From positions 1-64,000 of the forward strand of contig CAYJBY010000002.1 of NCBI GenBank assembly GCA_964368645.1: a stretch of DNA of 64,000 nt, read 5' to 3'. The stretch comes from JAEDHM01 sp964368645 (lineage in GTDB: Bacteria; Bacillota; Clostridia; Christensenellales; CAG-1252). Shown piece by piece: positions 50,557-59,007 of the stretch. Under the pieces are notes generated by a model, which had not been told where the DNA came from, searched no databases, and saw only the letters and a list, made by a program, of their open reading frames with translations. Position numbers and translations under genes: made by a program. The stretch's first letter is position 1, and each line of letters begins with the position of its first letter.

Positions 50557-51764
50557 TACTTCCGCTCCTTATTAACTGCCAAATCCACCGTGTTGACCGT
50601 GCAATCTGCGATTCCGTCCTCGGCGCAAAGCCTCAACTTATCACCGACCTTAAGTGAGCTCACGCCCTTAATCATTTTGCCCTGCGAGGTAACCGCTCTA
50701 AAATAGCCGTTTTTCAATAACCGCAAGGGATTACTGCCCTCCAGTCTGGTGCTTACGTTGGTAAATAAATGTTCTTTTCTAATAAACAGCGCGTCTGCAG
50801 CGGCTTTCACCGCTCCCGTGGCAACGGTTAGTCTTTTGTTCCCCTCGGCGCACAGTCTTAAGGTCTTTTCGCGAAGCGCGTCAAACCGTCCTGTGAGCTT
50901 TTCCGTTGCGGATTTCAACCTGAAATCTACGGTTTTTCCCATAACGGAGAGCTTATTCTTTACGTAATCCGAATATTGTTTTACGTCGTAAGCCGCAAGC
51001 TCCGCCGCGGCTGTCGGCGTTGCCGCCCTGCTGTCCGCAACAAAATCCGAAATCGTAAAATCCGTCTCGTGTCCAACTGCCGATATAATCGGAGTATTAA
51101 GAGCGTAAATAGCCCTAGCTAAGTTCTCGTCGTTAAAGCAGAACAAATCCTCGAAGGAACCGCCTCCGCGTGCTAATAATATACAATCGAAATTCATTCC
51201 GTCAGCGGTTTTCAAAGCGTCGATTATACTGGCAGGAGCCGTATCGCCCTGAACCCTGACGTCCATAACGTAGATATTGATATTATTATTTTTGTTACGG
51301 ATAGTCCGAACAATGTCTCTGATAACCGCACCTGTTTTACTGGTAACTACGCAAATATTGTTACAGAACGCAGGAATAGCAATCTTGTGTGCAGGATCAA
51401 ATAAACCTTCCGACAAGAGTTTCCTTTTTAATTCCTCCAATTGAACGTGCAAAAGCCCCTTCCCTACAGGCTGTATGGTGGAAACGACTATGGACAATTT
51501 GCCCATTTTTGCATAATAATCGATATAGCCCTTAACTAAGACGCTCTCGCCCTCTTTTGAAGGGCTGTAAGTCTTACGCGCGTTAAAACAAGAGCAGGCA
51601 ATCGCCGCGTCTGCGTCCTTAAGCGTAAAATACGCGTGCGGACCTGAAAACTTAAAACCAGAAACCTCTCCGAATACGGATAAATTATGGAAAAAATCCT
51701 CTGCGCCTAGGGTATTCTTGATATAACCGTTAAGCTGTGAAACGCTAATACTGCCGTTATCCAT
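50556..51764 (-). CDS. xseA: Exodeoxyribonuclease VII large subunit
   Basis: 402 residues. An N-terminal OB domain (ISVSQLNGYIKNTLG, VFGEVSGFKFSGPHAYFTLKD) precedes the catalytic region CVVTSKTGAVIRDIVRTIRNKN, LLARGGGSFEDLFCFNDE and SAVGHETDFTISDFVADSRAATPTAAAE, then coiled coil. It degrades single-stranded DNA from both ends. It overlaps nusB by 8 bp. Confidence 0.95.
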   Translation of the reverse strand: MDNGSISVSQLNGYIKNTLGAEDFFHNLSVFGEVSGFKFSGPHAYFTLKDADAAIACSCFNARKTYSPSKEGESVLVKGYIDYYAKMGKLSIVVSTIQPVGKGLLHVQLEELKRKLLSEGLFDPAHKIAIPAFCNNICVVTSKTGAVIRDIVRTIRNKNNNINIYVMDVRVQGDTAPASIIDALKTADGMNFDCILLARGGGSFEDLFCFNDENLARAIYALNTPIISAVGHETDFTISDFVADSRAATPTAAAELAAYDVKQYSDYVKNKLSVMGKTVDFRLKSATEKLTGRFDALREKTLRLCAEGNKRLTVATGAVKAAADALFIRKEHLFTNVSTRLEGSNPLRLLKNGYFRAVTSQGKMIKGVSSLKVGDKLRLCAEDGIADCTVNTVDLAVNKERK

Positions 51765-52164
51765 TCGCCGCGTCTTTCAGTACGGAAGCCAACACACCGT
51801 TGACGAAACCGCTGCTCTTTTCCGTGCCGTAAATCTTGACGAGGTCAACCGCCTCGTTAATGGCGACAGCGGCAGGAACGTCGGTTGAAGTCAGCTCATA
51901 TGCCGCGATAACCATAGCCGCCAAGTCGGTGGTTGCCAGTCTGTCCGCGCCGGAATAGCCGGGGGTATGGGAGGTAATGAGCTGTTCCAAACGGGGATAA
52001 TCATCGGTAATGCCCTTGTATTCCCGAGCAATAAACTCCACGTCGTCGCCGCTCAAATTGGCGTCAGCCGAAACAATCTCCAGAGTTCTGGAGTTAAAAG
52101 TACGATTGAATACGTACTCGAAAACCAACTGATAAACTTTTTCTCTTGCTTTTTTTCTGCTCAT
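51757..52164 (-). CDS. nusB: Transcription antitermination factor NusB
   Basis: 135 residues from the ATG at 52164 (MSRKKAREKVYQLVFEYVFN). The all-helical fold ends with VAINEAVDLVKIYGTEKSSGFVNGVLASVLKD, the diagnostic block. It joins NusE (S10) in rRNA antitermination. The in-frame ATG at 52182 overlaps asp23 and is less likely. No strong ribosome-binding site; probably coupled to asp23. Confidence 0.93.
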   Translation of the reverse strand: MSRKKAREKVYQLVFEYVFNRTFNSRTLEIVSADANLSGDDVEFIAREYKGITDDYPRLEQLITSHTPGYSGADRLATTDLAAMVIAAYELTSTDVPAAVAINEAVDLVKIYGTEKSSGFVNGVLASVLKDAANG

Positions 52165-52165
52165 A

Positions 52166-52504
52166 TTATGATCTAAACACAACGCCCTGCACGTTCACGT
52201 TGACGGCGTCAACCTTGTAAGCCGTGCCCTTCTCCACTTCGGAAATAATCTTCTGCTGTAAATCGTAGGCAAGATCGGGGATCTTGAATCCGTAATACAC
52301 GTTGACAAAAACGTCGATAACGCATCTCTTGTCGTTACCGATAATATTGACTCTCACGCCCTTGCCGATGCCGCGGAAAACTCTTCCCGTGAACTTGTTG
52401 TCCGCGTCGCTGGACAAGCTGGCGATACCGTCAACCTGATAAGCCGCAACGCCGACTATCGAAGCGATTATATTTTCATACCTTTCCTCGGTGTCCTCTA
52501 TCAT
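52166..52504 (-). CDS. Asp23/Gls24 family envelope-associated protein
   Basis: 112 residues: ENIIASIVGVAAYQVDGIASLSS, FTGRVFRGIGKGVRV and VFVNVYYGFKIPDLAYDLQQKIISEVEKGTAYKVDAVNVNVQGVVF, the family pattern. Members sit near the membrane and respond to envelope stress. First gene of the asp23-nusB-xseA-xseB-ispA operon with AAAGGAG upstream. Confidence 0.93.
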   Translation of the reverse strand: MIEDTEERYENIIASIVGVAAYQVDGIASLSSDADNKFTGRVFRGIGKGVRVNIIGNDKRCVIDVFVNVYYGFKIPDLAYDLQQKIISEVEKGTAYKVDAVNVNVQGVVFRS

Positions 52505-52522
52505 TGCTACTCCTTTTGCAAA

Positions 52523-52551
52523 ATTATAGCATACTTTTTTTGCTTATGCAA
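52523..52551 (-). promoter_or_regulatory. Promoter of asp23-nusB-xseA-xseB-ispA
   Basis: Minus-strand TTGCAT (52546-52551), 17-bp spacer, perfect TATAAT (52523-52528), about 19 bp before the ATG. Unlike the leaderless promoters, this leader holds a GGAG site. Confidence 0.82.
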
Positions 52552-52697
52552 GAATAACAGTCAACTTCAAAAGCAATATTTCACACCGCATAACGCTGTT
52601 TTCGACAACGGAAGCGACCGAACGCCAGATAAAAGACTCGCTCCATAATCAAGACCGTTATTCTTGGTTCCAGCTTTCTATATTATTGCCTTAATCA

Positions 52698-52735
52698 AAC
52701 AAAGAAGAACAGGGCGTTTTTACGCGCCGCTGTTC
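52698..52735 (-). terminator. Intrinsic terminator of the spoIIIA operon
   Basis: Stem GAACAG-GCG / CGC-CTGTTC with an A-rich loop (52707-52735), followed on the minus strand by TTCTTTGTTTG. It lies ~70 bp after the spoIIIAH stop. The remaining 52552-52697 has no gene. Confidence 0.75.
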
Positions 52736-52803
52736 TCTTACAAGGATAATGATGAACCGTGTTAAGCTGTCTCGGATTACGCAAATGAAATTACGGAATA
52801 AAC

Positions 52804-53283
52804 TTAATAGGGCTGTATTATGACGTTGGTCGCACTAACCAGCGTTTCGCCCGTAACTATAGTTAAGATTTGTGCCACGTCGGTGCTGTCTAGTTCTGCG
52901 TCCTTAACCAGTACGTTTACGTTGTTGGTGTCCATAGTTACAAATACGTCCTCGTAGCCCTTCGCCTTAATCAAGCTCTCCAGCGTTGCCTCGGTCAGCG
53001 TGACGTCAACAAGAGCGAGCTTTCGGGTTTGCGCCGCGCTTATTGCCTCCGCAGACGAGGTGGGAGAATTGATTATCGCGTCCAAGTACCCTATCGACTG
53101 ATCACGGGTTGTTTCACGACTGCTTTTCAAGGACGTGAAAAAGGATACCGTTGCTACGTTGTCGTCCTGTATAACTGCGCTCTGCTCTTCTCGCTTATTA
53201 TTGAGAAACACGTTCAGAAAAGCCGCCGCCACCAGCAACACAACCATTGAACAAATGATTACAATTTTCTTTTTGTTAGACAT
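52804..53283 (-). CDS. spoIIIAH: Stage III sporulation protein AH
   Basis: 159 residues: one N-terminal membrane helix (6-27) and a ring-building-motif domain related to EscJ/FliF, ending ELDSTDVAQILTIVTGETLVSATNVIIQPY. In Bacillus it interacts with forespore SpoIIQ across the intermembrane space. Last gene of the operon. Somewhat shorter than the Bacillus protein (218), with a reduced linker region. Confidence 0.93.
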   Translation of the reverse strand: MSNKKKIVIICSMVVLLVAAAFLNVFLNNKREEQSAVIQDDNVATVSFFTSLKSSRETTRDQSIGYLDAIINSPTSSAEAISAAQTRKLALVDVTLTEATLESLIKAKGYEDVFVTMDTNNVNVLVKDAELDSTDVAQILTIVTGETLVSATNVIIQPY

Positions 53284-53298
53284 AAGATCCTCCTTTTT

Positions 53299-53916
53299 TT
53301 ACTCCATTTCAAATATGCGTATTCTGTCTATACCTGCGCCTGTGGCCGCTTGCGCCGCAGACCATAGTGCCACCTTTACGTTAGAGCTTTCCGCCCCCTC
53401 CGCCACAATCACAACGCCCACGATTTTCGGCGAAACCTGCTTGAGTATCAAAGCGGAGCTTGTTCCCCCCGACGACACCAAAACCGTGTTTTTCGTTTCG
53501 GTTACGGTCTGCGAGGTTGAACTTTTTTCACCGCTTTCGTCTGTGGTCGTGTAGGAGTAGCGGCTGGTGCTTTCGGCAGGGATTTTTTCCCCGTCGCCGT
53601 CGTAAGTTATCAGCACTCTGACCTTACCCGCTCCCTTGATTTTGCTTAATATGCTTTCAAGCTCTGCCGAAGCGTCTGCGGTTACAACGGTATCCGTTGC
53701 CGTTTCCGTCTTGGCTTTTTTGCTCGAATAGCCCACGCCCAGATAAATAATCAGTATCAATCCGCATACCACCGCGGCGATTATCAGTTCGATATTTTTA
53801 ACGCCCTTCAACTTTTTGTATAATGGGTGTTCCTTAATCTTACCTATCAAGCCCTTTATACTAAAAGCCTTTGGCTTACTGCCTCTTAAATCCGTTACGT
53901 TTTCAGCCTGCACCAT
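53299..53916 (-). CDS. spoIIIAG: Stage III sporulation protein AG
   Basis: 205 residues with one membrane helix (~45-63, IELIIAAVVCGLILIIYLGVGY). The ring-building domain includes ELESILSKIKGAGKVRVLITYDGDGEKIPA and ends VSPKIVGVVIVAEGAESSNVKVALWSAAQAATGAGIDRIRIFEME. It forms a large ring in the feeding-tube channel between mother cell and forespore. Overlaps spoIIIAF by 14 bp. Confidence 0.95.
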   Translation of the reverse strand: MVQAENVTDLRGSKPKAFSIKGLIGKIKEHPLYKKLKGVKNIELIIAAVVCGLILIIYLGVGYSSKKAKTETATDTVVTADASAELESILSKIKGAGKVRVLITYDGDGEKIPAESTSRYSYTTTDESGEKSSTSQTVTETKNTVLVSSGGTSSALILKQVSPKIVGVVIVAEGAESSNVKVALWSAAQAATGAGIDRIRIFEME

Positions 53917-54355
53917 ATATCGTTATATCCTCCGCATCAACATTAACTACCGACTTTACCGTCCTTTTGACCGTGTCGCAGACCTTTTCCTCCGCCTTGT
54001 CCGATAAATACACGTTTACGCAAGCTACTGTATTTATATTGTCGTCCGCGGAAAATATGACGGTTTTAGTACAATTAATCCCAAACAGCTTAAGCGACTG
54101 CGTTATTTGATTCTCCGTTTCCTCGATTTCGTTACTCTGTTCCGTGACGACCTCGCCGTGGGGGGCGTCGAAATTAAGGAAAGAGGATAACGATACGCCG
54201 CTTTTGAAAAAATTCACGACGGGAGTTATTATTATGAAGACTAACAACAGTGCGAAAACCCCTTTTATATATTTATTTGTCTGCCCCTCAGGCAACAAAA
54301 CGTCCGTCAATACGGACAACAATATTACTCCCACCACCGACAATATCCAGCTCAT
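53903..54355 (-). CDS. spoIIIAF: Stage III sporulation protein AF
   Basis: 150 residues. Two N-terminal helices (SWILSVVGVILLSVLTDVLLPEGQTNKYIKGVFALLLVFIIITPVVNFF) match the family, including the LLPEGQTNKYIK loop. The soluble domain ends VVNVDAEDITIYGAG. Mother-cell membrane part of the SpoIIIA complex. Confidence 0.93.
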   Translation of the reverse strand: MSWILSVVGVILLSVLTDVLLPEGQTNKYIKGVFALLLVFIIITPVVNFFKSGVSLSSFLNFDAPHGEVVTEQSNEIEETENQITQSLKLFGINCTKTVIFSADDNINTVACVNVYLSDKAEEKVCDTVKRTVKSVVNVDAEDITIYGAG

Positions 54356-55524
54356 ACCACCCCCGCGTTAAAGGTACATATCATCATAAGCATCATTATC
54401 ATAAAAGAAAACCCCACTCCTGCCACCGCCGCTATAAGCTGTCCCGTACAATCGGAAACTCCGTAAACGAAATCCGTCATTCGCTTATCCGTAATAGGCT
54501 CTATAATACCTGCTACCAGTTTCAACCCAAGCGTTAAGGCTGTTAGCTTCACGATTGGCACCAAAACTATGCCTATAACCACGAGCATACCTATAACGCC
54601 TATGGAATTCTTTATCAATACAAGACTTGCCGCTACGAGGTCGAACCCCTGCGACAGATAACCGCCTAAAATCGGAACGTAACTGCTGACCATAAACTTT
54701 GCCGCCTTTACCGAAACGGTATCTATTATGCCTCCTGTAATTCCTGCTATGGTTATATAAAGCATAAATGCGCCGAAGGTCAGCGTCAGAATACACTTAT
54801 TCACGAACAGGCAAGCTTTCGCCAGCTTTTCCAATTTGACGTTGGATGACAAGTTACCCACCAGTGAAAATGTTACCGCCGCTAAATATATAGGTATTAC
54901 TCCGTAGGTTATTACGTTGACTATAAAAACGGAGAAAAACGCCAGTTGGGGCTGATAAATGGCGGCTGAAGCCGAACCGCCCAAAGCTGCGACTACGGTT
55001 ATCAAGGGCGGCAGTACCGCGCTGAACGCTCCGTTAAGCATAGTTATGATTTCCTTAGCTTCCAGCGTCGCCTGTACGACCTTGGTCATCACTATCAGAA
55101 TCACCGCGGAATAACAGGCGAAATACACGATTTCGGTGGTCTGCTTGCTGACAAATGAGCCTGTCAAACCGAACATCATACTAAACAGCACGGCTACCAT
55201 TACAACGCTTATTATCGCAGGCAGTACGTCGGTAAAGCCCGATAAAAGCATTTTTCCCACCTTATCGAATATCGCTTTGGGGTTGGTCACAAACTCGCCT
55301 GCGGTAACGGATTTTATCAGCGCCTTAACGTCCGAGGTATCGAAAAAAGAATTTTCCAGTTCCGCACAGAACCTTTCCAATTCCGACAAGTCCAAGGAAT
55401 CCGTCTTTTTTTCTACCTCCTCCTGAAGCTGTTGTTCTAAATCGTCTTCGGAAAACGCAGTAACGCTCGGACTTGCTATAAAAATCAGCACAGCTATCAG
55501 CAGTATAAAAATCGCTTTTCTCAT
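54352..55524 (-). CDS. spoIIIAE: Stage III sporulation protein AE
   Basis: 390 residues with a signal-like N-terminus (1-24), an acidic helical segment (EDDLEQQLQEEVEKK) and seven or eight membrane helices from ~90 onward. ILTLTFGAFMLYITIAGITGGIIDTVSVKAAKFMVSSYVPILGGYLSQGFDLV is the conserved core. Overlaps AD and AF by 4 bp each, so all are translationally coupled. Confidence 0.95.
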   Translation of the reverse strand: MRKAIFILLIAVLIFIASPSVTAFSEDDLEQQLQEEVEKKTDSLDLSELERFCAELENSFFDTSDVKALIKSVTAGEFVTNPKAIFDKVGKMLLSGFTDVLPAIISVVMVAVLFSMMFGLTGSFVSKQTTEIVYFACYSAVILIVMTKVVQATLEAKEIITMLNGAFSAVLPPLITVVAALGGSASAAIYQPQLAFFSVFIVNVITYGVIPIYLAAVTFSLVGNLSSNVKLEKLAKACLFVNKCILTLTFGAFMLYITIAGITGGIIDTVSVKAAKFMVSSYVPILGGYLSQGFDLVAASLVLIKNSIGVIGMLVVIGIVLVPIVKLTALTLGLKLVAGIIEPITDKRMTDFVYGVSDCTGQLIAAVAGVGFSFMIMMLMMICTFNAGVV

Positions 55525-55904
55525 AGCAGCACCTTTATCGTATTGATTAAAGCGTTAATCACAGGTACCGACATCAAAAAAATCGTTACCTTGCCTGCAA
55601 GCTGTAATTTGTTGGCTACGGACGCCGCGCCGTAGTCGTTGCATATCGATGCGGAATACTCAGTCAAATAGCCGATACCTATTATTTTAAGCACTCCCGA
55701 AAAAAGATTCCCGTCAATGCCGCTTTCATCGATTAAGGTAGAGAATACGGTTATCAAATCGGTCAAGGAATCCAGTATCAGCGTGAGAATTATTATTCCC
55801 GTCGCCATAGTGATGAAGAGGAAAAATTCGGGCTTGTCCCGTTTGACAAGTCCTGCGGTTATGACACCTACCAATCCCACCCCCAACACTCTTATGATAT
55901 CCAT
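55521..55904 (-). CDS. spoIIIAD: Stage III sporulation protein AD
   Basis: 127 residues, four helices: IIRVLGVGLVGVITAGLVKRDKPEFFLFITMATGIIILTLIL and the C-terminal GKVTIFLMSVPVINALINTIKVLL. Member of the SpoIIIAC/AD family. One-base overlap with AC. Confidence 0.94.
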   Translation of the reverse strand: MDIIRVLGVGLVGVITAGLVKRDKPEFFLFITMATGIIILTLILDSLTDLITVFSTLIDESGIDGNLFSGVLKIIGIGYLTEYSASICNDYGAASVANKLQLAGKVTIFLMSVPVINALINTIKVLL

Positions 55905-56104
55905 TAATATAGACTGAATATAGAACGGATATTGTCGAAAAGACCTCCCAACATATCCAACACCAAAAGCAGTGCGATGATAATCGCCGCCAAAGTAACC
56001 ACCGTGGCGATTTCGTCCTTATCGCTTTTCTTAAGCAGAATATTGACCATCGCGGCAAGAATACCTATTCCTGCCAGTTTGAAAATCACACTAACGCCGC
56101 TCAT
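55904..56104 (-). CDS. spoIIIAC: Stage III sporulation protein AC
   Basis: 66 residues with two helices: VSVIFKLAGIGILAAMVNILLKKSDKDEIATVVTLAAIIIALLLVLDMLGGLFDNIRSIFSLY. Normal length and the KKSDKDE loop are typical. One-base overlaps on both sides. Confidence 0.94.
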   Translation of the reverse strand: MSGVSVIFKLAGIGILAAMVNILLKKSDKDEIATVVTLAAIIIALLLVLDMLGGLFDNIRSIFSLY

Positions 56105-56583
56105 TACGCTAATAATATCGCCACAGCTATACCGCCCAGCGTTGCGAGCTTAAAGCCAAGCTCTCCCTTGTCCTTCTTTTCCTTTTCGGCTTTTTTCAGA
56201 CTTGCCGAGATGCGCGTCCTGAACTCGTCAATCAGTCTGAGCTGACTGTCAAGGTCGCTTTTCCCCAGTCTTCCCACAAAACAATCCACTTCGGCTTTTT
56301 CCTCCCCTGTCAGGTATTGCGGCGCCGCTTCGGCATAGCCTCCGCGCCCCAAAGTCAAAACCAACCGCTTAATTGCCTCTCCTGCGGTCAAGGAGTAATC
56401 GGCGGCGATTTTTGTCAGCGGAGCCTTAATATAGGCTATTTGTTCTCTCAAATAGGACAAAAACCTATTTAACTCCTCGTAAAAGTTCAATCGGCTTGCG
56501 TATTTCTTGCGGATTTTAAGTCCAAAGAAAACAGCGCAAACGAAGATTGCCAAACCGCAAAAAAGCTTAACGGACGAAAACAT
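56104..56583 (-). CDS. spoIIIAB: Stage III sporulation protein AB
   Basis: 159 residues, a helix at each end (SSVKLFCGLAIFVCAVFFGLKI; KLATLGGIAVAILLA) and a cytoplasmic helical domain with RLNFYEELNRFLSYLREQIAYIKAPLTKIA. Resembles GspF-type membrane proteins. Overlaps spoIIIAA by 17 bp. Confidence 0.94.
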   Translation of the reverse strand: MFSSVKLFCGLAIFVCAVFFGLKIRKKYASRLNFYEELNRFLSYLREQIAYIKAPLTKIAADYSLTAGEAIKRLVLTLGRGGYAEAAPQYLTGEEKAEVDCFVGRLGKSDLDSQLRLIDEFRTRISASLKKAEKEKKDKGELGFKLATLGGIAVAILLA

Positions 56584-57388
56584 TTTTTACTGTCCCGACT
56601 GTCGGGAACGCGGAAAGCTCTACTATTACCCCGAAGTCCTCGATTAGCTCTCGCAGTTCCTTTTTCTTTTTCATAACCTCGACGTCCTTGCCGTGCAAGG
56701 TGGCGATTACCTTCACGCCGCTTTGCATAACCTGTCTTACACTGTGTTCGTCCTCGCCGGACATCAGCTCGTCCATTGCTATGTGGGTTGGAGAGAGCGT
56801 TCTTACCGCCCAGTTAAACGCCGCTTTTTTCGGGGCACCCGACAAAACGTCCGTGCATAAACCCACGTCCAAGGCACCCCCTGCGGAAAGTTCTCCTCGC
56901 TCATCCATCAAAACCATATTGTTGCCTGCGTCGGAAATACGTTTTACCATATCACGCAATAGCGTGGTTTTTCCCCCGAACGGTGGTGAAACTATCAATA
57001 TATTTTCGTTTTCAAGCTTGCTTTGGGGCAAAAAACCCGAACACCCGACCACCTCGGAGGGAACTCGGATTACCAAGGACGAGTAATCGCGCAGACTCAC
57101 GAGCTGTCCCTTTTCCGTTACCCACTCGCCTGCTATTCCTATTCTTATTCCCTTACCGTAATTCAGAAAACCGCCCGAGAGCTTGTCCGCCACCGCATAA
57201 ACGGAATTGTCAGTTGCAACGGAAAGAATTTCGCCGATATCCTTATCGGTGGCTACGTAAGGTATGCGCTTGGGGGCGTTACCGTCCGACACAAAAATCG
57301 GCTTATTCCGCCTTACGCGTATCTCGCATATTCTCGCACACGATGCGTTTATTAGGTCGAATAATCTTTTCCCCAGCAGTTTTTCCAT
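56567..57388 (-). CDS. spoIIIAA: Stage III sporulation protein AA (ATPase)
   Basis: 273 residues, shorter than the ~305 of Bacillus. Secretion-ATPase-like: Walker A SPPFGGKTTLLRDM, Walker B MVLMDERGELSAG, then RTLSPTHIAMDELMSGEDEHSV and ATLHGKD. It powers the SpoIIIA-SpoIIQ channel. First gene of the operon; no clear ribosome-binding site precedes the ATG (TTAAACT before it). Confidence 0.94.
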   Translation of the reverse strand: MEKLLGKRLFDLINASCARICEIRVRRNKPIFVSDGNAPKRIPYVATDKDIGEILSVATDNSVYAVADKLSGGFLNYGKGIRIGIAGEWVTEKGQLVSLRDYSSLVIRVPSEVVGCSGFLPQSKLENENILIVSPPFGGKTTLLRDMVKRISDAGNNMVLMDERGELSAGGALDVGLCTDVLSGAPKKAAFNWAVRTLSPTHIAMDELMSGEDEHSVRQVMQSGVKVIATLHGKDVEVMKKKKELRELIEDFGVIVELSAFPTVGTVKNVFVR

Positions 57389-57461
57389 AGTTTAAGCTAT
57401 GCCGTCCGATATCGCTTTATGCAGGAAACAGGCTTGAGCTAAACGCAGGTTAGAACAACTT

Positions 57462-57488
57462 TTTATATGTGCGTATACAACGAATTAT
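57462..57488 (-). promoter_or_regulatory. Likely SigE promoter of the spoIIIA operon
   Basis: Minus-strand ATAATT (57483-57488) and CATATAAA (57462-57469) with a 13-bp spacer resemble the SigE consensus (ATA-type -35, CATACAnT -10). spoIIIA is SigE-dependent in Bacillus. No SigA-type box pair fits better in this 120-bp gap. Confidence 0.5.
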
Positions 57489-57509
57489 CGAAATTGTGTG
57501 ATAATTAAG

Positions 57510-57803
57510 TCACTGCAACGGGCGGTTATATTGTACGCAATCGTCCTGCCCTGCGGTCTCTCCGCCCTGCGAATCATAAGGAGAAGTGCAAGCAGGCTTT
57601 TGACAACCGTTAAAAAGGCTTAGTATAGGTCTTAAGTCCGGTCTTAGGGTGGCGATTATCATCGCGGCGTTGGTACCGTCTAAGCCGTTTCTTTTTATAT
57701 CGTCGGCAGCAGACATAATTTTTTGAACCTGATTAATCCGATTCCCTGCGGCGGCGTGACCGTTCATACTCAATAAGGCGTTGACAATAGCGTTAATTTC
57801 CAT
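57510..57803 (-). CDS. Uncharacterised 97-residue protein
   Basis: I do not recognise it. From the ATG at 57803 it reads MEINAIVNALLSMNGHAAAGNRINQVQKIMSAADDIKRNG, then IIATLRPDLRPILSLFNGCQKPACTS and a polar tail. It looks mostly helical and soluble. The frame extends to 57965 but that part overlaps the divergent gene at 57877. No clear ribosome-binding site. It lies after the spoIIIA promoter region on the same strand. Confidence 0.5.
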   Translation of the reverse strand: MEINAIVNALLSMNGHAAAGNRINQVQKIMSAADDIKRNGLDGTNAAMIIATLRPDLRPILSLFNGCQKPACTSPYDSQGGETAGQDDCVQYNRPLQ

Positions 57804-57876
57804 ATTATTAAATATTCTCGTCAAACGAAAAAGGTTCACCCAAGGCGATGGGCGCATATAATAATCGGAGGGAACT

Positions 57877-58197
57877 ATGGATTTTAATACTTTTTCAAAA
57901 AACAGAGCAAAGCCCAACACCGAAAACGACAGAAACCAAAACATCGCGGCGGAAAATGATGTCAAAAAGGACGGCGGTCAGCAAAAGGACGGCGTTGAGG
58001 ACATTGTCAACCGCTATAAAGGGCTTTCTGAAGCTCAACTCACCGAGGAAATGCTGAAAGAAGCCGCCAAGCAAAAAGCCGGCGGCAATCTTGACGTTGA
58101 CGGATTAAATGATTTCGCCAAACAGGTTATGCCGGCGCTAAATCCCGTGCAAAGAAAAAAGTTAGAAGAAATTATTACTTTACTAGGTCGGTCGTAA
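57877..58197 (+). CDS. Uncharacterised 106-residue hydrophilic protein
   Basis: MDFNTFSKNRAKPNTENDRNQ opens a charged, probably disordered half. It is followed by VEDIVNRYKGLSEAQLTEEMLKEAAKQKAGGNLDVDGLNDFAKQVMPALNPVQRKKLEEIITLLGRS, two predicted helices ending in a hydrophobic one. A good GGAGG site is 6 nt before the ATG, supporting real expression. It is divergent from the 97-residue gene, with 73 bp between the two start codons. Function unknown. The 114 bp after it (58198-58311) hold nothing I recognise. Confidence 0.7.
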   Translation: MDFNTFSKNRAKPNTENDRNQNIAAENDVKKDGGQQKDGVEDIVNRYKGLSEAQLTEEMLKEAAKQKAGGNLDVDGLNDFAKQVMPALNPVQRKKLEEIITLLGRS

Positions 58198-58311
58198 AGA
58201 GAGAATTGTCGGAGTCGTTGCATGTGTCAGTAGGAATCTGCCGTACAGTCAGCCGATACTGTTCAATCGATACGAACACCGCGGCAACCCAAAAGGGAAT
58301 GTTACGTTAAA

Positions 58312-59007
58312 TCAATGCGTTAACGCTTCAAGAAGCAGTCCGCGCGTATCGTTAAGCGTGCCGTCGGAGATTTTTCTTTCCCTTCTGTCCGCTGATATGC
58401 GCAAGTCTTCCTTAAGCCTGACAGGTCTGTCGGCAAGGACGATAACCCTATCCCCCATCAGCAACGCCTCGTCTATGCTGTGAGTAACGTAAATTACAGT
58501 TTTGCGGTAATTTTCCAGCAACCTATTAAAATGTCCGACTAGTCGGCTTTTCAGGGCTATATCCAAGCCGCCGAAAGGCTCGTCCATTAATATCAACTCC
58601 GAGGGATATATAAATGCTCTTGCAAAAGCCACGCGACTGCGTTCGCCGCCTGATAGTTCGTTGGGATAACGATTGCCGTAATCTTCCATTTCTATCACAG
58701 AAAGGGCGTTTTTTACTGTTTGCACCGCCTCCTTTTTGGGCATTCCGCCTAACACGTAGGTAAGATTCTGCATTACAGTTAAGGAAGGTATCAGCCTATC
58801 CGACTGAAAGACGTAGGACGCGCAAGTTACGCCGCTTATCGAGCCGCTATAAGGTACTATTCCTGCCAAACAGTTCAAAAGAGTGGTTTTTCCCGTGCCT
58901 GACACACCCAAAACGCAGGTAACTTCCCCGTCCTCAAGCTCCAGATTCAGGTTTTCAAACAGCGGTAAATCGTATTTCACCGACAAATCCTTAATTACAA
59001 TACTCAC
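58312..59007 (-). CDS. ABC transporter ATP-binding protein, SsuB/TauB type
   Basis: 231 residues from a GTG at 59007 (VSIVIKDLSVKY), which overlaps the permease stop (GTGA) and follows AGGTGGAAGG. Walker A GVSGTGKTTLLNCLAG, signature LSGGERSRVAFARAF, Walker B LILMDEPFGGLD and the switch His in VTHSIDEAL. It energises the adjacent permease. The missing in-frame ATG further upstream lies inside the permease gene. Confidence 0.9.
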   Translation of the reverse strand: MSIVIKDLSVKYDLPLFENLNLELEDGEVTCVLGVSGTGKTTLLNCLAGIVPYSGSISGVTCASYVFQSDRLIPSLTVMQNLTYVLGGMPKKEAVQTVKNALSVIEMEDYGNRYPNELSGGERSRVAFARAFIYPSELILMDEPFGGLDIALKSRLVGHFNRLLENYRKTVIYVTHSIDEALLMGDRVIVLADRPVRLKEDLRISADRRERKISDGTLNDTRGLLLEALTH

